A DNA stretch of 64,000 nucleotides from Neocallimastix lanati (nom. inval.) (Eukaryota > Neocallimastigomycota > Neocallimastigomycetes > Neocallimastigales > Neocallimastigaceae), in contig JACVTC010000217.1 of assembly GCA_016946835.1 (NCBI GenBank), forward strand, positions 1 to 64,000, read 5' to 3'. The notes under the pieces are model-generated. The model saw only the letters and a program-made list of their open reading frames with translations, made no database searches and had not been told where the DNA came from. Below are positions 42,825 through 53,700 of the stretch, piece after piece; the stretch's first letter is position 1; every line of letters begins with the position of its first letter. The position numbers were made by a program, and so were the translations under genes.

Positions 42825-43307
42825 AATATAATAATAAATTAATACATTGGGGATAAAATTATAATATTAATAAATAATTTTTCTAATAAAACAAATATTT
42901 TTTTAAAAAAGAAAACAATTTTTATATTTTTAACTAATTATTATTAATTGTTAAAAATATTAATTAATATTAAATTAAACTAATATTCGTGCATAGATTT
43001 CCGGGTTAAGTTTATCCTACATAGTAATTGGGCTAGTAGGCTCTGGACTGCTATTTTTTATATTGAAAATAGTAACCGTGGCACACGCGTGGCATGACAC
43101 CTTTCAAGAGGTAAGCTGCACGTCAGACAGTGTGTACTATCAGATTGCACGATTATTATAATTTAATAAGTGATTAATAATAATAAATAATTAATAATTT
43201 TATTAGTTAAAAGATTTATTTTTTTTAATTTTTTTTATTTTTACTTTTTTATAACAATTTATACATTACGAGGTTTAGCATTCTATAGATACAATAAATT
43301 TTATTTT
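42825..43307 (+). other. Leader of element E
   Basis: Non-coding. AT-rich except 42990-43165, which is much less AT-rich and includes a CTATTTT/AAAATAG hairpin (about 43050-43070) and a GCACACGCGTGGC stretch. It probably carries packaging or translation signals. I do not find the TCGA hairpins of B and D here. Confidence 0.55.
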
Positions 43308-44225
43308 ATGAGAACATCCAGTACTTCCAGTACTCCAACAGAGAGTACTCCAGAAAGTAAGCTTAGCTTCAGAGAATTAAAGAAAGAATTAAAAGATTTT
43401 GAAAAGCTTACTAAACAAAACCTTGACATCAACTCCTGGGCAAATGAGTTAAAGGCATGGATAAAATACCAACATATCAAGGATCCTGAAACTATTTTTA
43501 CTGCTTGTATATTAACGGCTTCTGGAGAACCAAGAGAAATTATCCAAGAACTAGAAGATGGAAATGACCTTACTGAAGATGAAGATTCTGATTTCGATAG
43601 CGATAGTGAAGGAGAAGATGATGAAGAAAGTGAATCTACTACCACCTACCCAAGCCTTGATGAAATCATAAATCATCTGAAGACTTTCTATGGACTTAAA
43701 GAAGATCAAACCAACTTGTTACGAGAATTGCGTTCCATGAAAATAAAGAAGAACGAGAAAGTTAAAGATTTTAATGTCCGTTATAGATCTTTGTACCATA
43801 AATTGGATAAAAAGAGAAGAAGAAAAATTAGTGTTTTAGATTATGCAGATTCCTTAACCAATAATCCTGACGCATGGAGAAAGGTTATGCTTAAAGACCA
43901 TATTTCTATTACCAAAGCATTCGCTATAGCTGAAAAAGTTGATCGTTTATCTATTAAAAATAGTACTGAATATTATGATAAGACTCGTTACAATCTCCTT
44001 AACTCTAAAAGTAATTTTAATAAGAACATTTCAAATGATTTTAACAAACCAAAAACCCACAAAAATGTATCTATAGAAAATCTCACTAACAAGATGAAAG
44101 AAATGAAAATTAGTACTTGCTGGTTTTGTAGCAATGAAGGACATACCAAACGAAACTGTCCTAAATTAAATTCTATATTGGAAAATAACCGCAAGAAGTT
44201 TTATGAAAATCATTTAAACCACTAA
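43308..44225 (+). CDS. Element E Gag
   Basis: 305 residues from ATG 43308. Thr/Ser-rich start, capsid-like helices (DINSWANELKAWIKY), acidic linker (TEDEDSDFDSDSEGEDDEE), FYGLKEDQTNLLRELRSMK, zinc knuckle CWFCSNEGHTKRNC. It stops at LNH-stop, at the slippery site. Collinear with B and D. Confidence 0.94.
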   Translation: MRTSSTSSTPTESTPESKLSFRELKKELKDFEKLTKQNLDINSWANELKAWIKYQHIKDPETIFTACILTASGEPREIIQELEDGNDLTEDEDSDFDSDSEGEDDEESESTTTYPSLDEIINHLKTFYGLKEDQTNLLRELRSMKIKKNEKVKDFNVRYRSLYHKLDKKRRRKISVLDYADSLTNNPDAWRKVMLKDHISITKAFAIAEKVDRLSIKNSTEYYDKTRYNLLNSKSNFNKNISNDFNKPKTHKNVSIENLTNKMKEMKISTCWFCSNEGHTKRNCPKLNSILENNRKKFYENHLNH

Positions 44226-44265
44226 AAGGGAGTAGAAGCACTCCCATCGTCAAAAAAATTGCTTC
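44213..44265 (+). promoter_or_regulatory. Programmed -1 frameshift site of element E
   Basis: Codons CAT TTA AAC CAC TAA give heptamer T TTA AAC (44213-44219). After 8 nt, GGGAGT (44228-44233) pairs with ACTCCC (44240-44245). Loop A plus GAAGC (44235-44239) can pair with GCTTC (44261-44265) across a 15-nt A-rich segment. Confidence 0.88.
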
Positions 44266-47200
44266 AGTCTGCCATCGTCCCAAAATAGTTGACTTAAAAG
44301 AAGATGATGATTATGAAGAAACTGCTGATTTCCAAGAAGGTACTACTACGGATTATTACGAAGATTTTGATGATAAGTCGGATGGTTCCAAAGAATTGAA
44401 TTACTTAATAAACGTTATAAAGAGAAAGGCAAATCATAAAGATGAAGAGACTAGTGACCAAAGAGAAAAGAGGGTTCACCGTAGTCTAAGAGATGATCCT
44501 AAGCCAATAGTTACTCCAGGTTTACGAAAACAAAAAGAAAATCAATTAAGGGGAACATCGCGACCAGTCAAAAAGCCAACAACTCAATTACATCCTTCGA
44601 TTATGGTTCAACCTAGAATAGAAAAAGAAAAGAGAATTGAGAAAGAGCTAAGAGATAAGGAAAGAGCTAGTTCTAGTACTTCTGTGGAAAATAATAATAA
44701 TAATAGTAATGTTAATGTTATTAATGAAGAAACTTCTCAGGAAGAAAATAATTCTAAACAAACTTTAAATAAATTAATTCAAGAAAAATCATCAGAAAAG
44801 TCAACTGAAATTATGCCAACTAGAATTCCAAGAAGAATACAAATGCAAACTGATTGTGATAGTTATGACGTGATCAAAGATTTAAACTCCAGTAATTGCA
44901 ATATTACATTTGGACAATTATTGGACGTTGCTCCAAAGATACGGTCTCAAGTATCACAAGGACTTAAATTAGAAAAGAATAATACTAAAATTTCAGGTGC
45001 AGTGGATAATATGTGTGCTACTACAAAAATAACGAACAATATAGATCATACATATAAAAGTAAACATCATGAACCACAAGAAGATGATATTGCTATGGTT
45101 GATGTAATAGTAGATGGAGTTCGTGGTAAGGCTTTAATAGATTCATGTAGTAACTTAAGTATTATCACAAAGCAATTTTTAGATAAATTACCTTATCAGT
45201 ATGAACCTATAGGAGTTAGTGCAGGACGAATACGTTTAGCAACGATGAATGATGATTACTCAGAAGATGTGTTAATCAAAGTTCCCGTAAAAATTAATGA
45301 ACTAGAACTACTTGTTACGTGTAGAATTATAGACAAGGAGGATCCATTCTATGATATATTAATCAACCTCAAAACTCAAATTGATAACCAGTTATTTATA
45401 CATCCAATTAGATATAGTCTTTGTCGATTTAATGATCAAGGTTTAATTGAAGAAATTGCACCTATTAATAATGAATATGATGACGAAGAAAAATTATTAT
45501 GTGTAATCAAAGCATTGAATCACCAAGAAGCTAAGCAACAATTGAAAACGATTGAAGGATTACCACCCATAAAATATATATATGACACAGTTTTTCAAAG
45601 TACAATTAATTCAAATTATAGAGAAGCTATTACTAAATTACTTGAAGAATATATTGATATAATTGCAACTTCTTCTGAAGAATTAACACCTTCAGATTTA
45701 TCACCACACAAAATTATTCTTAAGGAAGGAGTTAAACCTATTAAACAAAAATTTTATCGACTTAGTAAATTAAAAACAGATATCTTAAAAGAAGAATTAA
45801 CCAAACTCATATATAAACGATTAATTGAACCTTCATGTTCAGAATGGTCATCACCAGTAGTACTTGTGCCTAAAAAGAACGGTAAATGGCGCCTGTGTAT
45901 TGACTATAGTAAATGAAGCAACTAAGAAGGATTCTTATTCTTTACCAAATATTGAGGAAATTTTTGATAGCTTAGATGGAGCAAAAATCTTCTCAACATT
46001 AGATCTTTATTCCGGTTATCATCAAATATTAATGGATGATGATAGTGTTGAAATCACTACCTTTACAACTAAGTTCGGAAACTACCAATTCAAGGTAATG
46101 CCCTTCGGTTTAACAGGTGCTCCAGCTACATTCCAAAGAGAAATGAACCGTATACTATTTCCCTTAATAGGAAAATGCGTATATAACTTTATCGATGATA
46201 TTTTAATCTACTCAAGAACTGAAGAAGAACACCTAGAACATCTTAAACAAGTCTTAGAAATATTCAAGGAACATAAGTTAAAAATCAATATCGGAAAGTG
46301 TTCTTTCATGCAAACTGAAGTAGAAGTACTTGGACATAAAGTATCCTCAGAAGGTTTAAGTCCATTGGAAAACAAAGTTGAAGCTATTAAAGAATGGAAG
46401 GCTCCCTCTAACATTCATGAACTTCGATCATTTTTAGGAGCCATTGAATATTATAGAAATTTTATTAAGGACTTTGCAAAAGTTACTGCTCCTCTCTGCA
46501 CTCTATTAAAAAAAGGTGTTAAGTTTGAATGGAAAAAGGAACAAGAAGAAAGTTTTAAAATTCTTAAGTAAAGATTAATCAATGCCCCAATATTAAGATT
46601 TCCTAGATTTGATAGAGAATTTATTATAAGAACAGATGCTTCCTATGATGGTATAGGCGGTGTGCTTTTACAAAAGGATGATGAAACTGGAAAGGAGCAT
46701 CCGGTTCATTATATTAGTAGAAGTTTATCTAAATCGGAAAAGAATTATGGAATTACGGATCTAGAAGGTGCTGCTCTAATTTACTGTATTAATAAATTAA
46801 AATCTTATATTATGGGAAATCCTAAGCAAACTATAGTATATACAGATCATAGACCATTAATCGGATTACTTAAAAGTAAGGAACCACAAAATTCTCGTCA
46901 TACTAGATGGTGTTTGACTGTCAGTATGTTAGGAATTGATTTACGATATGAAACTGGAAAGAATAATGTTGTTGCAGACGCTTTATCAAGAATGAAAAAT
47001 GAAAAAGAAAAAGTTATCTTAACAACACAAATTATCAAAGAACAAGATGAAAACCTGCTTTCAAGAACCATTAAGGAATTTATTGAAGAAAAATTTACGA
47101 CAATTGATGGTGTGGACTACTTTGTTGATGGCAATAATTATAGAAAATTAGTTACAGATACAAAAGAAAAACTTCAATTAATTTTTCAAGCGCACAGTAT

Positions 47201-48212
47201 AGGACACGAAGGCTATTACAAGACATACCAACGTTTGAAAAAGAGCTACTATTGGAACAATATGGTTAATGACATTAAGCGAATTATAGGTAAATGTGAA
47301 AAATGTCAATTAAATAAATCTCAACCATACCCTGAACCAACGGAAGATAAACCAACTGAAGTGGAAGGACCATTTACACACTTAGGATTGGACATTATAG
47401 GACCTCTAAGTAAAACCAGAAATAATAATCAATATATAATCGTTGTGGTTGATTATTTTACTAAATGGGTTGAGGCAGAGCCCACTGAAAATGTTACTTC
47501 TCAGGATGTGATAAAATTTTTAATTAATGTATTTGCTCGACACGGTGTACCTCAAATTATCACTACTGATAATGGAACACAATTTACATCAGATATGACA
47601 AAAATCTTCCTTGATTTATATGATGTATATGTTAAATTTATCACTCCATATCATCCTGAAAGCAATGGTTTAGTTGAGAATCGTAATAAAGAAATTGGAA
47701 AATTATTACGATTACTAGGACAACAACACAAAGAATGGGATGAAATTTTACCATCTGCACTTTGGGCTTTAAGAACTACTAAAAACTCAATCACCAACCA
47801 TTCAAGTTTTGAATTAGTTTATGGAAGGGAGGACCAACAACCTTTTGACATTGCTGCCAGACCAACTAAGGGTATAAATAAGTCTTCTGACGAAATTCTA
47901 CTGGAAAAATTTGTATCACACTACCAATGGGTAATGGAGGCCGCATCTAATATCAAAAATGCTTCGAAGTATTGGGCTACTAGGAGAGAAGAAAAGACCA
48001 GTATGAATCATGCTAAAAGAATAAAACCAGGTGATTTAGTACTAGTAAGAAACTTTAATCGAACTAAATTAGAACCTTACTTTGTTGGACCTATGAAAGT
48101 GGTAAAGAAACAATTCAATACAGTCACTTTAGCTGATCCTGCTACTAATATACAAATGAATCGTAATGTTCATTTGAAAAATATTGTCAAGTTTAACTCA
48201 GCTTCTACCTAG
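44219..48212 (+). pseudogene. Element E pol, one small deletion and one nonsense codon
   Basis: In the -1 frame to gag. Retropepsin-like ALIDSCSNLSII; RT with MPFGLTGAPATFQ and intact FIDD; RNase H RTDASYDG; integrase HHCC ending CEKCQ, core LDIIGP, TTDNGTQF, ESNGLVENRNKE; GPF/Y-like YFVGPMKVVKK. Two lesions: about five bases are missing near 45908-45913 (after CIDY, compared with D), shifting the frame, and TAA stands at 46569-46571 where B and D continue the KERLINAPIL-like region. Apart from these the reading frame is well kept, so inactivation is recent. Confidence 0.93.
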
Positions 48213-48235
48213 CTTGAGTCTTAGCGGGGGCATCT
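48196..48235 (+). promoter_or_regulatory. Pre-PPT hairpin and polypurine tract of element E
   Basis: ACTCA-GCT (48196-48203) pairs with AGC-(T)-TGAGT (48211-48219) around the pol stop, followed by TTAGCGGGGGCATCT at the LTR edge. Confidence 0.78.
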
Positions 48236-49025
48236 TAATACAGAATGAACAAATAATACTAATTGTGCTAGAATAATATAAATTATTCTAACCTTATAGA
48301 TTATTCTATTCTATATAATTGGAACTTTTCAATATTCTTCAAATATTACTAAATAGAAATCTTAAGTTAATAAATCACTAATTAACTTATAATTCCTTTT
48401 TGAATTATCGATCCGATTCCATTATAATGTATTAAAAATCTTTAGCCAAGAATATTGTCCTTGCCCACTTAATATATTAATATTATATTTCTTTTGTATT
48501 ATGTTATATTGAAAATAATCAAATCTATTTAATTAGTTATTAAAATTTTCGTTATCAATTTAAATTTATTTTTAATTACTAAATTTAACTAAACCACAAT
48601 AAAATATTCTGTATAATCTCTTTATTTTTCTTTTATATATATTAGTATTAAACTATTATTAAATAATTAATAATTCAATAATATATAACTACTATTTATA
48701 ACAATAATATTATTAACTAAAATAATAATTCAATTTCAATTTAAATGTTTTATTTATAAAAATAATTAGTAATTAGTTTATTAAAAAAATAGTTAGGCTT
48801 TACAAATTTTAATTTGATAAAAAAATATAAATACATGCAATTTTTAGTGAAATAAAATATAATGAATAACTTTCTTTTTATTAAATAAATAATTATATTA
48901 TTATTTTTCTTTTATAAATTTAAATAAATAAATATTGATTTTAAAACAAATTATTTTTTTTTTATTGTAATTTTATTATTTGTGTTAATTATTATTATAT
49001 TCTTAAAATTATATGAACCATTCCA
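48236..49025 (+). repeat. 3' LTR of element E
   Basis: 790 bp, nearly identical to the 5' LTR. Followed by TGAA and the remaining 12 bp of solo LTR I'2, ending TTACA at 49041. Confidence 0.93.
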
Positions 49026-49041
49026 TGAAGATTTCATTACA

Positions 49042-49597
49042 ATAAGATTTATATTAATAATTTCAATTATCTACATATGACGTCACATGTATTTATTTAT
49101 ATTATGTTTATATATATGTTTACATCATATATATTAACTACTATTTTTAATTATTCAAATTAATTATATAATTATAAATTAAATTTATTTAGTTATATTA
49201 AATATTTTAAACATATCGATATTGTTATTATCTTAATATTTTATTAATATTCATATTACTATATTATTAATATCTTATAATTAAATATTATTATTATGTA
49301 ACTTACAAAGTATAAAAGAAAGATGTAAAATCTATCTTTTATGTTCTTTGTAAGGTTATTGTACTTACAATAATTATATACTAATAATTCAATAAATAAA
49401 TATTTTCATAAATCCTTCAAAGAAATTATTATTTAAAATATTCTTAGATATTAAGTGTTTAAATAACTTAACTATTTATCTTATATTATTTTTATATTAT
49501 TATTAATTAATTATTGTTGGATTATTAATATATAATTCAACATATTAACCTAGTAACGTTATTAATCATAAAACTATTTTATATCTTAATTTTAACA
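49042..49597 (+). repeat. 5' LTR of element H, right part
   Basis: ATAAG duplication, then 551 bp matching 55340-55890. TATAAAAG at 49311-49318 lies inside a palindrome (ACAAAG near 49305 with CTTTGT near 49346). GTAAGGTTAT at 49350-49359 is the probable mRNA 5' end region. Confidence 0.92.
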
Positions 49598-49607
49598 ATA
49601 ACCTTAC
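49598..49607 (+). promoter_or_regulatory. Self-priming site of element H
   Basis: ATAACCTTAC directly follows the LTR and is the exact reverse complement of GTAAGGTTAT (49350-49359). There is no tRNA-type TGG site. The gag ATG is only 24 nt farther on. Confidence 0.8.
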
Positions 49608-49631
49608 CCTAGTTTTGGTTACTACTTTAAT

Positions 49632-50708
49632 ATGTCTTTTTACAATAATGTATGGGCTGACATTGCTCCAATGTCAGAAGTTAATAAATTAAGGTCTGAC
49701 GCCCAAGTTACTGTATCCGAATTGGCTTCTTCTGTTAATGATAGTTTTTTATTAAAAGAAGATTTTAATGAATATAACAAGGACTTACAAAAAAAACTTT
49801 ATACACTTTACAAAGATAATAAAAATATTATTAATCAATTATCTAATTTAACAAAAATTTTAGATGAAAAGTTAAATATAAATATTGCTACAAATGATAT
49901 TCCTTCTACTAGTCAAACACAAGAGGATAATGTATCTACCACTACTAGACGTGATGATGACAATGATGTTATTATGAGGAATGCTTTTTCAAACCGTTTA
50001 CAACAAGTTCCTGAACCTGGATTTTTCTCTGGAGATACTAAAGAAACTGATCTATTCTGTCAACTTTGTGAAGATACTTTTAAAACATATCCAAATTCAG
50101 AAGCTACAGAAGATATCAAAATTAACTTTATTAAATCCCGTTTGAGGGATGGCGCTCGTAATTGGTATCTAGCTACGTAAAAGGATACTAACCCAAAAAC
50201 TCTTTCTGAATTGACTACTGAATTAAGAAAAGCATTTTCCAACGTTGCAAGCAAAAAATTAGCTAAGATTCAATTAATAAAATTGAAACATAATTATGGG
50301 AAAATAAATGATTATATTGAACAATTTAGAACTCTTTCGAATGGTCTTGGATTCAGTGAAGAAGCCTTAGTTTTAATTTTTTATAATGGGTTACATTCAA
50401 AATTCCAAGAAGTAATTGAAGAAATGGAAGAATTCCCTGTTGATCTTGGTACTATTTATACTAAATGTATTTTACTTGAAAATACATTAAAAACAAAAAA
50501 TCAAATAAAAACAAATAATGGTAATTCAAAACTTTTTAGAAGCAGTAATAATAAACATTCAAAACACGTTAGTACCCATATTAATCATGATAAAAATTAT
50601 AATTCTAATAACAATTATAATAACAAAAGTAATTATAATAATAATTACAATAATAACAATTATAATAGTAATAAAACTAGTAGCAATAATAATAAAACAA
50701 AAAACTAA
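49632..50708 (+). pseudogene. Element H Gag, one nonsense codon
   Basis: One frame from ATG 49632 to 50708, broken only by TAA at 50178-50180 (after RDGARNWYLAT). The upstream part has coiled-coil-like stretches; the central part is a Ty3-type capsid domain (PEPGFFSGDTKETDLFCQLCEDTF; RNWYLA; LIKLKHNYGKINDYIEQFRTLSNGLGF). The C-terminal ~60 residues are rich in Asn, Tyr and Lys, and no CCHC knuckle is visible. The stop at 50706-50708 follows the heptamer A AAA AAC. A single nonsense codon in an otherwise open frame suggests recent loss, or suppression, which I cannot judge. Confidence 0.85.
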
Positions 50709-50732
50709 ACTATGGACTTCAACAGAAGTCCA
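50699..50732 (+). promoter_or_regulatory. Programmed -1 frameshift site of element H
   Basis: Codons ACA AAA AAC TAA give heptamer A AAA AAC (50699-50705). Seven nt later a perfect 8-bp stem TGGACTTC (50713-50720) / GAAGTCCA (50725-50732) closes an AACA loop. Pol lies in the -1 frame and is open from here. Confidence 0.85.
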
Positions 50733-53700
50733 ATATAATAAAAAACACAAGAATTCTTCATTATAATTTTCCTACATTTAATAATGTAGTAAATAAAAAA
50801 TTACCTTCAACTTTCCTTTTATTTGATACATATATTCCAACAACATTTTCAAATAATATAAAAAATATTAAAAACGATAATAATAAATTAAAAACTGAAT
50901 CTATGTTAGATTCAGGCTCCTTCTGTAATAAAATTACAGAAGATTTAGTAAAAACATTAAAATTGAAAAAATATAATTTAAAATCAAAAATTTTAGTCAA
51001 AGGAATTTCTGGTGATACAACCCAGATAAAGAATTATGTTTGGCTAAAATTTCAAATCAAAATTAATGAAAATAAAAGAGTTTATTTTAAAAATTTCAGA
51101 GAAAAATTTTTAATTTCGAATTGTATCCCAACAAAACTACTTTTTGGAAACCAATTTATGAGGAAGTTTAATATTCATTATGACTATGATAAAAACTTCC
51201 TATATTCTTATTTAAATTCTCACTTTTATAACAAAATTAATAAAAATACTAATAAAAATCCACAATATTATTCTCGGTTTAATTCAGTGATAAAAAGATT
51301 TTTAAAAAATTATTTTTTAAAACATAAATTCATAAAAAAATTTAATTATACAAAAAATTCAAAAAATTTCAAAAATTTTAATCAAAATAAATTAAATTTT
51401 AAACTTAATAAATATAAAAAATTTCTTCATAAAAAATTTAATTTTTTAACCAATAAAATATTTTTTAAATTAAAAAACAATCACCAAAATAAAAAATATA
51501 AAATTAATAATAAATTTAACTATAATTATTTAATTTATTCATTTTTAACAAATAAAGAAAATTATGAAGAAGATATTGAAGATATAAAAATCGAAAATAT
51601 TCCGCTTCAATATCGAGATTTGGCTGTTGTATTTAGTAAGAAAGAAGCAGATAAACTACCGCCACATCGTTTAACTGACTGTAAAATAGTTTTAGAAAAG
51701 GATGCTTCTCTTCATTACAGACCTATCTACCCATTATCTGAAGAAGAAAATAAAGTTTTAAAAGAATATATAGAAGAAAATTTAAAGAAGGGATTTATTA
51801 GACCTTCTGAATCTCCAGCTGGTTATCCTGTCTTATTTCAAAAAAAGAAAGATGGTTCTTTAAGATTGTTGTGTGTGGATTACAAAAAGTTAAACGCTGT
51901 TACCATTAGAAATTCATATCCTCTTCCACTTATTAATGATATTATTGAAAAGGTTAAAGGTGCAAAATATTTCACAAAATTAGATCTAAGATCTGCCTAT
52001 AACCTAATTCGTATAAAAGAGGGGGATGAATATAAAACAGCTTTTCGAACTAAATATGGTCATTACGAATATCTCGTAATGCCTTTTGGGTTGAAAAATG
52101 CCCCAGCCACTTTTCAATCATTTATTAATTCTGTACTCAGACCTTATTTGGAAAAAAGTGTTATTTTATATTTGGATGATATTTTAATTTATTCTGAGGA
52201 TTTGGAAGAACATCACAAACAAGTAAGAAATGTATTACAAACTTTAATTAATAATAATTTATACGCAAAATTAGAAAAATGTGAATTCGATAAAGAAAAA
52301 GTTGAATTCCTAGGTTACATTTTATCTGGTGATGGTGTATCTACTGACCCAAAGAAAATTAAATCTATAGAAGAGTGGCCAACTCCGAAAAATATTAAAG
52401 AAGTACAACGATTTTTAGGCTTATGTAATTACTATAGGAGATTTGTAAAAAATTTTGCAAAAATAGCTAAGCCTCTCCATAATTTAACAAGAAAAAATAC
52501 AAAATTTATTTGGGATACAAATTGTGTTAATTCATTTAAATTATTAAAAAGTAAATTAACTACTTCTCCAGTACTGCATCACCCAGATGTAACTAAACCA
52601 TTCATAGTAGAATGTGATGCAAGTAACTATGCTATAGGTGCTGTTTTATCTCAGAAAGATGAAAATAATAAATTACATCCTGTTGCTTACTTTTCAAGAA
52701 GTTTACAAGGCTCCGAAATAAATTATACCATTACAGAAAAAGAGTTATTAGTTATTAGAGATTCTTTCTTAACTTGGCGACATCTTTTACTTGGTGCAAA
52801 ACATAAAATTACTGTCTATACTGACCATAGAAATTTAATCTATACTTTAGGAGGAAAAGTTGGTAATCAAAGACAGCATAGATGGCACTTATTCTTTCAG
52901 GAATATGATTTCCAACTTATATATAGACAAGGAACAAAAAATGGGAAACCAGATAGTCTTTCAAGAAGACCTGACTATATGAAGAATAACGAAGATATTA
53001 AACCAGAAAATATATTAGATATTAAAAATGTAAAAGAAGTTCCCTGTTTTATAGGAATTATGAGTAATTTACTAGAAAAAATTATTGATGCTATTAAAGA
53101 AGATGCTACTGCTGAAGATATTAAATTATACTTTAGTGAAAACAATGTTAAAAATAATTATGCTTATAAACCATTTAGGAAAATGGAAAGATTTAAAATA
53201 AAAGATAATATTATATTATATAACAATTTAATTTATATTCCTGAATCACTTAGATTAGAAATTTTAGAAAAATATCATGAAAAACCCACTTCTGGACATC
53301 TTGGTATAAGAAGAACTTTAGAACTAATTACAAGAAACTTTTGGTGGCCAAAAATACATGAAGATGTTACAAGTTATGTTAATTCTTGTGAATGTTGTGC
53401 AAGAAACAAGGTTAATAGACATAGGAAATATGGTCTTTTACAACCTTTAGATACTCCCGATAGACCTTGGAAGTCTATCGAAATTGATTTCCTATGTGGT
53501 CTTCCTTATTCTAAAGGATACACCGTTATTATGGTAGTTGTTGATCGTTTCTCTAAGATGATTCATTTAATTCCATTTAAACAAATACCTGATGCCAAAC
53601 AAACTGCCAAAGCTTTCATTACAAATATATTTAAACTACACGGATTGCCTTGTGATTTGTATACAGATAGAGGATCTCAATTTACAAGCGCTCTTTGGAA

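Larger units (their letters stand above)
42009..49025 (+). mobile_element. Element E, full-length Ty3/gypsy retrotransposon
   Basis: LTR 42009-42799, primer site, leader, gag, -1 frameshift site, pol with two lesions, polypurine tract, LTR 48236-49025. TGAA flanks both ends (42005-42008, 49026-49029). The LTRs begin TAATACAG rather than the usual TG, in both copies and in a solo copy at 60415-61200. Confidence 0.94.
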
